From Pseudomonas sp. MPC6 (GTDB lineage: Bacteria; Pseudomonadota; Gammaproteobacteria; Pseudomonadales; Pseudomonadaceae): 64,000 nucleotides of DNA. Shown one piece after another: positions 28,601 to 32,853 of this stretch. The DNA lies in NCBI RefSeq assembly GCF_006094435.1, contig NZ_CP034783.1, positions 3,499,001 to 3,563,000 of the forward strand, in the 5' to 3' direction. The notes under the pieces were generated by a model that was given only the letters and a program-made list of their open reading frames with translations, had not been told where the DNA came from and made no database searches. The position numbers were made by a program, and so were the translations under genes. How positions within the stretch are numbered: the first letter of the stretch is position 1; each line of letters opens with the position of its first letter.

Positions 28601-29064
28601 TGTTGCGGCCCCTTGGCGTTCTGCCAGCCCTGGGTCAGGCCGGTATCGACCTTCAAGCCACCCTCGCCCATGCCGTCCGGCACGAACTGCACGGTGGCAA
28701 ACGCCGCTGCCCGCCCGGCCGCCTGTGCGGCCTGTTGCGCGGCGATGGCGGCCACGGTGTTGTTCAGCGTCTGCACCGAGCGCTCCAGTTGCTGCCGGGC
28801 GCGCTGCTGCTGCTGCGCCAGCGGCGGTGTCATGCCCGGCAAGCCGCCACCCGGTCGCGCCGCCGCGGCCTGTTGCGCCGCACCCTTGGCGGCAAACCAG
28901 CTCGAACTGAACGCCGTCGTCGCCTCGGCACTGCCGGCCACCAGGCACAACGCAATCGCCTGCGCCAGCGGCTTGAGCCGCCACAGCGTCGGCTCCACCG
29001 AACGAGCGGCGTCACGGCGTACAAACACGGATTGGGTATTGCGACGAACTTGGCGAACGAGCAT
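16606..29064 (-). CDS. pdtA: Giant TpsA exoprotein, filamentous haemagglutinin family (PdtA-like)
   Basis: The protein has 4152 residues from ATG 29064 (MLVRQVRRNTQS), with AAAGGA upstream; a longer in-frame start at 29172 lacks such a site. A 48-residue extended signal peptide ends in LVAGSAEA. The TPS secretion domain (about 135-310) shows AILNWETFNVG and INRNGIVFSG, a variant of the NPNGI motif. Then come thousands of residues of beta-helix repeats (G-x-I/L-D-V/L-S-G patterns), a GT-L repeat patch coded near 20.4-20.8 kb, and a C-terminal DUF3739-like region (LIAPLGTIDAGEAGIRVSGN). The mature part holds only six Cys, in three close pairs. It is secreted through TpsB to the surface or medium, with a likely adhesion role. 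Size and context match P. aeruginosa PdtA (PA0690), which is phosphate-depletion regulated there. Confidence 0.92.
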   Translation of the reverse strand: MLVRQVRRNTQSVFVRRDAARSVEPTLWRLKPLAQAIALCLVAGSAEATTAFSSSWFAAKGAAQQAAAARPGGGLPGMTPPLAQQQQRARQQLERSVQTLNNTVAAIAAQQAAQAAGRAAAFATVQFVPDGMGEGGLKVDTGLTQGWQNAKGPQQSQADGKTTVKIEQTADKAILNWETFNVGRNTTVEFAQQSNWAALNRVNDPSARPSQIQGQIKGDGTVMLINRNGIVFSGTSQVNVRNLVAAATNISDTQFRERGLYYDSTGSQPTFTDAVGDVLVERGARIETHQPTLSTDSGGYVLLLGNEVENAGSISTAKGQTVLGAGDRFYIRKGSGTEGNGFSTTFGSEVIPGFKAEGSGKVSNTGLIQSSTGDITMTGHEVLQNGVLLASTSVSTRGTLHLLNPATDTTGSVTLGQNGVSAILLDSSDLTALDSQHTAALTGVNGNNRIRSDQSRIDIGSGGTVEFQSGSVTLATGGQVAVAAGQRSLVRNGALIDVSGALGVKVAMEANNIKINVQGNEQRDSSGNRESGALNNNDMWVDVRELIFVPAGTHGYATDRWYTAGGLLEVGGYLGTQGHSIGEWMAQGGAVNFSGNDVVTEKGSLINLSGGTLDVQSGFIRQSWLRGADGRLYDVSRAPGDILYTGLYQGFEDHSERWGQTNYFFNPLIAPSRRAESGYTIGRDAGQLVIATHNAVLDGQLVGEVFQGERQIQAPRAGLDGYDQAQTARARRAQLIVGSYEPSWSAATNGLVYQHLAMLDQVQIGGERPADGNDLGLVGAVSDTRKGKLFLDTDMLNGFRLGALKVAARDQVEVNETVTVDTGGDISLFGQDVQVKADLVARAGSLNLGTGLAVASLPPSRVTVDQGVHLDTRGVWANLRNDPTDVNSPAWLNGGVVSIRSTGDITLASGSVIDVSSGGAVLANGKTRGGKGGDVTLESSAERVPGQSQLVMDGQVRGYGVTGGGTLKIQANKALIGAADGPVADHTLQLAADTFNKGFSAYNVIGLTTLQVAKDAVVDVSMPVYRFADSAADQPGGVDPVNALQLWTPTLFQEDPVKGVLTQRAAASLSLQAGTSQVNQVDPANSSLTIGQGSRISVDPGQRINLRSAGQITVDGELNAWGGTIDIRQQQYAAADASQLADPKAHARSIWIGDHAVLDVAGRANTAVDAQGRVYGQVGKGGSIIIGGEIDAKAATATSADAFVIVRPGARLEASGAEAVLDIPGTGQTRVARDGGRITLSSYSGLFIEGDLHAAAGGSGAAGGRLEIVLDTPAYRGDQIGNDVRSPREMIIGQGPAGELLPAELQPGESAGALRYGAARLSADKLMSGSFDSLSLFSNGFITFDGDIDLHMNQSLSLYAGSLSLAESSKDAARINLAASYMRLSGPGFYDEQVGIRPRVLNNPTDRVAAAQFNASADLLDLGNNLSFGTAGVIKQLSGPDLPVSRRSFDRVTLDSRGDMRFLGKQDLQAGSSVWTAGDLHLRAAQIYPGTRVWSEVRFGYQGQGSMDLDRTLKISSNGSVPAALPYSVFGRLAFTGGNIEQGGVVRAPLGLISLGSDFYGSTRAVNLLPGSVTSVSGAGLVMPYGGTTDGTDYRYNGQSVILQGIANEMTGVVLMGQYVNAQAGSLIDLSGGGDLRGVGFVSGRGGSTDARLNPLVRNAADGTFSLPGLATNPVYAIVPGNQSNYAPMLGEVGASDPRIGQQITIGAGVPGLAAGTYTLLPSTFALLPGAFRVEVNGQSTASAANGALKMRNGSWTSAGQMSIANTGLRDSLASQVILTSADVLRRYSQYNETSYNQFVQSDAARRSVPRGQTSLDGKSLTLWLKPSERDIALDFDGKALFAAAEGGVLGTAVVKGSTTIEILGAGASSTQGFGGISLHADDLNNLGAGRLTIGATPYVQYDMGGNFIQFRGDAKRITLREGAMLSAPEVALWTSGIAEGITVEAGAGINTLGRGNVAYDSTAGFIYQPGKASLLMVSNGWTNTLAPEAPSGMEGAGSIRIGTCPDRGCINPSLLYSNGSISAATDNQFELGEAVRFGTRHLTLAVGSVNAGSAEALAAAGSRLRAGLILNQNVLDRLLRGDTQFGAPALETLSLTTRDSFNFIGSVTLDTLDPQTGKSRLENLVLVSPAIYGLGDSNDVATIRTKNLIWNGATQNPGAVVNGGAGTGHGTLDIQAQRIEFGYGPNPQPNGLDQNNRLALGFANVNLNASERITANHKGSLAVYEQQGAYDPVKGYAYSGGNLNLRTPLLSGEGGSVNLLKAGNTLTLTSPTGDRTAVADALGAELNLEARNVVLDGRIALASGKLAVKAEDDVTLTSGAYLDVAGRTLPFNDVKKYSWGGDVALYSSNGNIRQAAGSRIDLSAVNNQAGNLSAVALAAGAGVVDLQGEILGSSSGYYDAGGTWVPYKAGGVDIRAQHLGGSGDLNGEFAALNQRLNAGQVFGSRSFQLKQGNLVIGEGLKAGEVNVSVDNGSLTVVGLIDASGERVGSIRLSGKNGLTVAGSAALDAHGRMLRLDSYGKIIDAPNRAMVELNSGDGMLTLASGTRIDLRHGTDVDAGSLPGQHDGQLRGTLELNAPRIGTGDIAIDASGALDIQGARSIGLNATRHYIDAADGTDPAASGRPYQVIDQAYLDGIHLDSNAFINAALANTDLLQRKLAGLNNATYADVFHLRPGVEIASKTADGDLVVQGDLDLSGYRYASLNPHTQKTSVYGSGESGSLVIRAGGNLDIYGSINDGFAPPPETVDDTGWKLVSGVQPFGGDLVVPGAGVTLADGTQYPIGATLNYDLPIQAATLASGTLLPTQGVLAETYTFSAGTVLAGAVHDATGNLLYAAGTLLGADVTLPAGSLLGAGTRLNKTTAMQGMLWPKGVPLPGTFFDNATVGVKLSGSLALLRGSLIPSMTDVKLADGTAYIDLRPLSGTQQGRNWAVASMLPSGSASWSMRVVAGADLDAADNRAVKPVTTEGNLRLADTHYGLKVIETAAKLVWSVDNVYGFAPYEPVPDEYLVICDIDATACAPMAQWTWAPGNYMGMPDYSPVDDVELWCIIIDPALCVENKPGTTVNAHTQMFSVLRSGTGDLDLMAAGNLSMDSPFGVYTAGTQSSNIDPRYNQARGRVSDDGSVLGSAGSDYEKWVDGGSDSLYQAWFPQMGGNLTINAGGSVSGDAVGRNTTTLGMTREQVPSVAVGNWLWRQGTGNNDVPTAWWINFGSYASQPFLAADKDPAPFLVGFTGFGTLGGGNISLRAGGDGGMLRPMGDGFTRNQYPRSQGLIVAVGSTGRVGSDGSVQLTGGGDIDIRVGGTLNPSLAARAGTSGYGTPQHDLQGALINLRGDAQLTASAAGGVKLQYGYFSGFQDQRETRGYDPFTATTSSASGGLVLIPGDSGMRLNTRGDLVLGGAADPGRVVLQNSTPFTTPDGVVHAGGGMTGFSLWTDHTAIDLFSAGGNLTPSTLMAENVNTVIPGGSNTSPTDNRFVMPSILRAVAGQGSIYVGSSAGYYGGGDNFPGTSYSLLLAPSNAGQLELLAGDSIYAGGYSINQSGASPLSITTPFAPAFNGYTYSGTRIINLMSNSGADGMVAEDNKRYPLFAFGPDSYSGLMGTQGPARFYALTGDLVGVRTGETLSFALSQRTWYEGAGPVWMSAGRDIVASGTYLGKPVQVFGNAMGNGTITATGNLFIHNNANDVSRVSAGRDIIYSSFDVAGPGTLEITAGRNIQMENRASITSIGPVRAGDNRPGASLVLQAGVGAEGLDYSHFIARYLDPKNQAVSGTPLAAQPGKVVKTYDEELRAWLTLGYGLNGNEEQARAFYAALPSAEQAVFARQVYFAELRAGGLEYADEGGPRQGSYLRGRNAIAALFPTTDVAGNTLRYDGDITLYGGAGVKTLFGGDIQMLTPGGGQVFGVEGAAPPSTSGVVTQGEGNIQLYSQGSILLGQSRVMTTFGGGILGWSAEGDINAGRGSKTTVVFTPPKRVYDTWGNVTLSPTVPSTGAGIATLNPIAEVPPGDIDLIAPLGTIDAGEAGIRVSGNINIIALRVVNAANIQVQGKSSGIPVTASVNTGAITSASSAATSATQAAEDMSRQQQAAARHNQASVFTVQVLGFGAEQLAPTRDGASRAPTPVYNPNSPVQVLGAGTLDERARGQLTQEERGNLTL

Positions 29065-29127
29065 CACTACTAGGTCCTTTTTCCATTGGCGCAAGAGGCC
29101 GCAGGCCGAGTAGAACCTGCTGTCACG

Positions 29128-29179
29128 ACATAGGCGGTTGACAAGGGGCGAGACCGAACGGATGTCACACAAATTTCAT
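29128..29179 (-). promoter_or_regulatory. Putative regulated promoter of tpsA, motif shared with tpsB
   Basis: On the plus strand ACATAGGC (29128-29135), ACCGAAC (29153-29159), TGTCA (29163-29167) and TTCAT (29175-29179) match the tpsB upstream region. The three distal blocks have identical spacing. ATGTCACACAAATTTCAT matches 13 of 18 positions of the PhoB-box consensus by eye. On the coding strand GTTCGGT and GCCTATGT are 17 nt apart, a plausible ECF -35/-10 pair ending 64 bp before the start codon. Confidence 0.55.
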
Positions 29180-29194
29180 GATCGGGGAATCGCC

Positions 29195-29227
29195 AAAAAA
29201 AATGGCAGCCCCAAGGGGCTGCCATTT
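29195..29227 (-). terminator. Rho-independent terminator of the sigma/anti-sigma operon
   Basis: The minus strand reads a 13-bp perfect stem AAATGGCAGCCCC/GGGGCTGCCATTT with a TT loop, then a run of Ts. It lies between the FecR-type gene and the tpsA promoter, so tpsA is transcribed on its own. Confidence 0.9.
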
Positions 29228-29259
29228 GTTGGTGAATCAAATGGACCGCGTCATCGTTC

Positions 29260-29283
29260 ATCGCGAGCAAGCTCCCACAGGGG
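29260..29283. repeat. Degenerate single REP element
   Basis: ATCGCGAGCAAGCTCCCACAGGGG resembles one arm of the GGGAGCGAGC REP class but has lost four bases of the stem. It lies just after the anti-sigma gene. Confidence 0.6.
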
Positions 29284-29311
29284 AACGCATTGCAAATGCG
29301 GGAGCCAGGTC

Positions 29312-30358
29312 TTAGCTGAGCACCACCACCCCACCCGGCAATTCGGTGCACTTGACCCTATAGGCATCGCGAATCAACAACGCGACCCCCGCCAGTTGAT
29401 CCAGGCTGAACCGCGCCTGCACCTTACGCTTGCCCAACTCGCTGTTGAGCAGCAGCAACATGCCGGGTCGATAACGGTTGATCTCGTCGATCACCGTCGC
29501 CAGCGTGGCATCGTTGAACACCAGCACCTGCTGGCGCCAGGCAATGACCGTCGAGGTATCGACCATTTGCGGCGTGCCGATATGCCGGGTGTCGTAGGTC
29601 ACCTGCTGACCGGATTCCAGGCGAATGCTGTGGCCCCGCGCGTCCAGTTGCAGCGCCCCATCCAGGCATGTGACGCACACACTCCGATCGGTATTGCGCA
29701 AGTTGAACCGGGCTTGACTGGCGCTCAGCCAACCGCCGCCTGCCTGCACCTTGAGCGGTGTCCGAGCGTGTGTCAGGACTTCGACTTCGCCGCTGAGCAG
29801 CTCGAAGGTCCGGGTGCCGTCGACATTGGCACGCTGGTTGATACGAGTCTGGGTATTGAGCTCCAGGCTCACGCCATCGGCCACATCGAACCTGCGCTGC
29901 TCACCGACTTCGGTGATGTAATCCGCACCCAATCCGGAGAGCCCGCCCGGCACGGTCCCGCGAATCAGCAAAAACGCCGCAGAGGCCGCAATGGCACCAC
30001 CGAGAAACGCCCGTCGCCCCAGATGCCGCGGTGCCTGCAGGTGCTCTGCCGCCGGGCGCAATTGCTGCCACAGTCGCTTGGCCTGCGCAAACGCCCGGGC
30101 ATGTTCAGGGCTTTGCGCACACCATTCGCGCAAGGCGCGGGCATCGGCAACGGTCGCCCGGCCGGAGGTCAACAGGACCAACCAACCCTGGGCTTCGAGA
30201 GTGAGCCGGTCCTGAGGCTGGACCTCAGGTGGCGAAATTCGAAAGATGTTCAAAGCGCGGGGATACTCACGGATTATTCGGGACTCTACTATCAAGACGG
30301 TTTTCCCGCGCCGGGACCGAACCGCTGAATCAATTTTCTTTCCAGGCGTGCGGCGCAA
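29312..30358 (-). CDS. vreR: FecR-type transmembrane anti-sigma regulator (VreR-like)
   Basis: The frame allows 348 residues. The cytoplasmic N-terminal DUF4880 domain (about 53-100) shows EAQGWLVLLTSGRATVADA and CAQSPEHARAFAQAKRLW. One membrane helix follows (about 120-135, AFLGGAIAASAAFLLI), then the periplasmic FecR domain (FELLSGEVEVLTHA) and a C-terminal STN-like part (NRYRPGMLLLLNSELG). Such proteins hold or activate the ECF sigma factor and receive the signal from a periplasmic partner. The start is uncertain: ATG at 30358 overlaps the sigma gene by 67 bp, while a TTG overlapping the sigma stop (TTGA, about 30295) would give the usual coupled layout. It is named VreR from the vreA-vreI-vreR gene order. 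Confidence 0.87.
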   Translation of the reverse strand: MRRTPGKKIDSAVRSRRGKTVLIVESRIIREYPRALNIFRISPPEVQPQDRLTLEAQGWLVLLTSGRATVADARALREWCAQSPEHARAFAQAKRLWQQLRPAAEHLQAPRHLGRRAFLGGAIAASAAFLLIRGTVPGGLSGLGADYITEVGEQRRFDVADGVSLELNTQTRINQRANVDGTRTFELLSGEVEVLTHARTPLKVQAGGGWLSASQARFNLRNTDRSVCVTCLDGALQLDARGHSIRLESGQQVTYDTRHIGTPQMVDTSTVIAWRQQVLVFNDATLATVIDEINRYRPGMLLLLNSELGKRKVQARFSLDQLAGVALLIRDAYRVKCTELPGGVVVLS

Positions 30359-30837
30359 TGGCCCAAAGCGGCTTTGATTTCCTTCTCGACCATCCGTGTC
30401 GAAATGCCGAAACGCTGGGAAATTTCCAAGTGTGGCGCCTCTTCAAGGCGGGCGGCGATAAAGATTTTGCGCCGACGCGCCGGCAACTCATACAGCGCGC
30501 TGAGCAATAACTGGATTTCCTTCTGCCCGCCCACGACCCGTGCAGGGTCCAGCGCCTCATCGGATACCTGCAACAGCTCTTCCACTTCGCTGCCCGTCAG
30601 TAAGCGAGCATCAGACTGACGGCGGTCCGCCGCGATGTTCAGCGCCATGCGATACAAATAGGCGTTGGGCTGGGCGATATCCGGCGAGTCTTCCATGCGG
30701 TCAACCCGCAGGTAAGTTTCATGCAGCACATCGTTGGCCAGATCTTCAGACCCCAGACGCCGGCGCAAACGCACCTTGAAGTCGTCATAGGACGTCAGGA
30801 ACAGTCCGACCATCGATTTTTTTCCGGTGTCTTTCAT
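30292..30837 (-). CDS. vreI: ECF (FecI-type) sigma factor, VreI-like
   Basis: The protein has 181 residues starting MKDTGKKSMVGLF at 30837, where ATGA overlaps the stop of the upstream vreA-like gene; the longer frame is therefore unlikely. Region 2 (about 15-80) contains LANDVLHETYLRVDRM and NAYLYRMALNIAADRRQ. Region 4 (about 115-170) contains LLLSALYELPARRRKIF and the helix-turn-helix HLEISQRFGISTRMVEKEI. It directs RNA polymerase to its regulon when released by the FecR-type protein. The nearby shared tpsA/tpsB motif is its likely target (inference, in line with the PUMA3 system of P. aeruginosa, where VreI controls the pdt genes). Confidence 0.9.
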   Translation of the reverse strand: MKDTGKKSMVGLFLTSYDDFKVRLRRRLGSEDLANDVLHETYLRVDRMEDSPDIAQPNAYLYRMALNIAADRRQSDARLLTGSEVEELLQVSDEALDPARVVGGQKEIQLLLSALYELPARRRKIFIAARLEEAPHLEISQRFGISTRMVEKEIKAALGHCAARLERKLIQRFGPGAGKPS

Positions 30838-31583
30838 CCCCCGGAAACTCCTTTCCCTTGTAAGCATTCCATGCGCTTTCCTAACGATTCCGGTAACAAA
30901 AGCAGCGTGATCGGCTGGCTCAGAGAGCTGGGTGCCGGGTGTTCGATATCCAGGTTACGCAAACTATCCACCAGCGCCGCATCGCGCTGGACATCTCCCG
31001 TCGAGCTGACCAGACGGCTGTGCTGAACCACCCCGTCGCGGCCGATCCACAGTTGCAACAACGCGCGAAAACTACCCGGCCTGATCAATGACGAGCGGCA
31101 CAGGCTGCGTTCAATCGCGATCTGAATCGATGCCGCGTAACTGCCAGCGGCCTGCGGCGAGCCACTCGCCACCGCCCCCGGTATGTCTGGCACCGGCCTA
31201 ACCGTTGCCTTTTGCAAGGTGAAGGCGTCAGCCCGGGCATACCGGGCCATCAGTCCACTGCCGCTGAGCATCCGGCTCAAGGCATCCGTGGCGCTCAAGC
31301 GGCCCGTGACCGCAAGCGAGCGTCGACCGCGGGTCAGTTGACGATCCACCAGCACCGCCATGCCGGTGGAACGACTGAACTGCTCAAGTGCGCTGGCCAG
31401 TTCCTGGGCCGGAATATCCAGCACTTGGGGTGTCGCGGCATCAAGCGGACCGGCCTCGGCTACCGACGAGATCAACCCGATCAATAACGCCAGGCTCACC
31501 TGACGAATATGAGTCAACGAAATCTGGCGCGCGTCCCTGACTCTGCCTCGCTGCACGGCTGTCCTGCCCCTGAAAACCGTCAT
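30834..31583 (-). CDS. vreA: VreA-like signalling protein: STN domain plus TonB C-terminal domain, no barrel
   Basis: The frame gives 249 residues. A signal peptide (hydrophobic SLALLIGLISSVAEA, about 30-44) is preceded by a long basic leader, so a later start is possible. The STN domain (about 50-105) shows LDIPAQELASALEQFSRSTG and SLAVTGRLSATDALSRMLSG. A TonB_C-like domain follows (about 145-240; LLQLWIGRDGVVQHSRLVSS, then RDAALVDSLRNLDIEHP). There is no plug and no beta-barrel, so it is not a transporter. It probably passes a periplasmic cue to the FecR-type protein. The three genes overlap head to tail. The family match is VreA of the PUMA3 cell-surface-signalling system. Confidence 0.82.
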   Translation of the reverse strand: MTVFRGRTAVQRGRVRDARQISLTHIRQVSLALLIGLISSVAEAGPLDAATPQVLDIPAQELASALEQFSRSTGMAVLVDRQLTRGRRSLAVTGRLSATDALSRMLSGSGLMARYARADAFTLQKATVRPVPDIPGAVASGSPQAAGSYAASIQIAIERSLCRSSLIRPGSFRALLQLWIGRDGVVQHSRLVSSTGDVQRDAALVDSLRNLDIEHPAPSSLSQPITLLLLPESLGKRMECLQGKGVSGG

Positions 31584-31707
31584 CCTGATGGCTGTTTATG
31601 AATCTGGTGTGACGGGCAGTGCAAAAAAACCATCACGAGATGTCAAATCGCTATGTATTAGACTCAAACGCATGCACGGCCCGTTCGGGCTGGACAGGAG
31701 GTCGTCA

Positions 31708-32055
31708 ATGAACACGTTATCGAACGTCGCATCGGGCGCATTACTGATGAGCGCATTGTCACTGGCGCAGGCCGCAGAGCCCTTGGGCTGTGTAGAGGTA
31801 TCGGTGGGAGGCTACAAGGCGCCGGACTACAACTGTCTGAGCCAGCAAATGGGCAACAACCCCGGAGGAGCCGCCGCTGCACAAAAGAACCAACAAGCGA
31901 TGAACGTACCGGTGAACAAACGGCCTCCTAATCAGATCGGCCTGGCAACACCGGCAACGACCAGCACTCGCATGGGCAATACCTTTGGCACCTCGGTGAA
32001 ACCGCAGCGCCCTGCTCCAGTCACGGGTACATCACCACTGCTCAACCCGAAATGA
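31708..32055 (+). CDS. Small exported protein divergent from the CSS operon
   Basis: The protein has 115 residues from ATG 31708, preceded by ACAGGAGG. The signal peptide is MNTLSNVASGALLMSALSLA, cleaved after QAA. The mature part has two Cys (LGCVEV and DYNCLSQ) that could form a disulfide, then a Gln/Asn/Pro-rich, probably disordered tail (GNNPGGAAAAQKNQQAMN). The frame upstream to 31588 is not used because it lacks a ribosome site. Function is unknown. It shares the 124-bp region with vreA and might be co-regulated. Confidence 0.8.
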   Translation: MNTLSNVASGALLMSALSLAQAAEPLGCVEVSVGGYKAPDYNCLSQQMGNNPGGAAAAQKNQQAMNVPVNKRPPNQIGLATPATTSTRMGNTFGTSVKPQRPAPVTGTSPLLNPK

Positions 32056-32072
32056 TCAGGATTGGGGTCCCT

Positions 32073-32177
32073 CCTGCAGGAGCGAGCTTGCTCGCGAAAA
32101 ACCTGAGAGCACCGCGGGTTGTCAGGTAGCCAGCGTTATCGTTAACAACCATCGCGAGCAAGCTCGCTCCTACAGGG
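32073..32177. repeat. REPIN (GGAGCGAGCTTGCTCGC class)
   Basis: CTGCAGGAGCGAGCTTGCTC and the inverted arm GAGCAAGCTCGCTCCTACAG flank a spacer of about 50 nt, between two convergent genes. Confidence 0.88.
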
Positions 32178-32206
32178 TTGGGGTTGGGGTTGCTGCTGAG
32201 ATGGGA

Positions 32207-32647
32207 TCAGGTGCTCGGGATCTGCCGAAAGCTCACCGCCAGGCGATTCCAGCTGTTGATGGTGGTGACGGCGATCGTCAGGTCGACCATCTCGCCTTCG
32301 CTGAACTGCTCCCGGGCCAACGCAAAAACATCGTCCGGAACGTGACTTTCAGAGAGCAATGTGACCGCTTCGGTCCACGCCAGCGCCGCGCGTTCCCGAG
32401 GGTTGAAGAAGCCGCTGTCGCGCCAGACCACGATCGAGTACAGCCGGCGATCGGTTTCGCCCAGGCGTCGGGCATCCACCGAGTGCATGTCGGTGCAGAA
32501 GGCGCAGCCATTGAGTTGCGAGGCGCGGATCTTGATCAGATGCAGCAAGGCCGGTTCGATGCTGAGGTTGCTGGTCAAGGCCTCCATGGCAATCATCGCT
32601 TTCATCGCCTTGGGGGAGGCACTGTAGTAATCCAGGCGGGGGCTCAT
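32207..32647 (-). CDS. Carboxymuconolactone decarboxylase family protein (AhpD-like)
   Basis: The protein has 146 residues starting MSPRLDYYSASPKAM at 32647. It contains the AhpD-type redox motif in NGCAFCTDMHS (C-x2-C with the following His), flanked by LLHLIKIRASQLNG and RRLGETDRRLYSI. Proteins of this group are helical thiol peroxidase or alkylhydroperoxidase-like enzymes in the cytosol. It is divergent from a MocR regulator, a common arrangement for a regulated single gene. Its substrate is not evident. Confidence 0.9.
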   Translation of the reverse strand: MSPRLDYYSASPKAMKAMIAMEALTSNLSIEPALLHLIKIRASQLNGCAFCTDMHSVDARRLGETDRRLYSIVVWRDSGFFNPRERAALAWTEAVTLLSESHVPDDVFALAREQFSEGEMVDLTIAVTTINSWNRLAVSFRQIPST

Positions 32648-32853
32648 GGGGCAACCTGATTGATCGGACGTGTACATCCAAGGTAGACGCTGATGCGCGG
32701 GCGTTACAGATCCAATTCAGCGAAAAACCGCTGCACCACTCAGGCAGCAGACCAATCCGCGGATTTTCGCCCACGCAACTTCTGCGCAGCCGCCCATGCG
32801 GGTAATCTGGCGCGACGCACACGCGCCTCAACCGCTGCAGGAGCCTCGCCGGT

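Noticed and set aside
31584..31707. PhoB-like TGTCA half-site in the vreA/exported-protein divergent region
   Set aside because: There is only one TGTCA half-site; the 11-nt repeat partner and the ACCGAAC block seen at tpsA and tpsB are missing.
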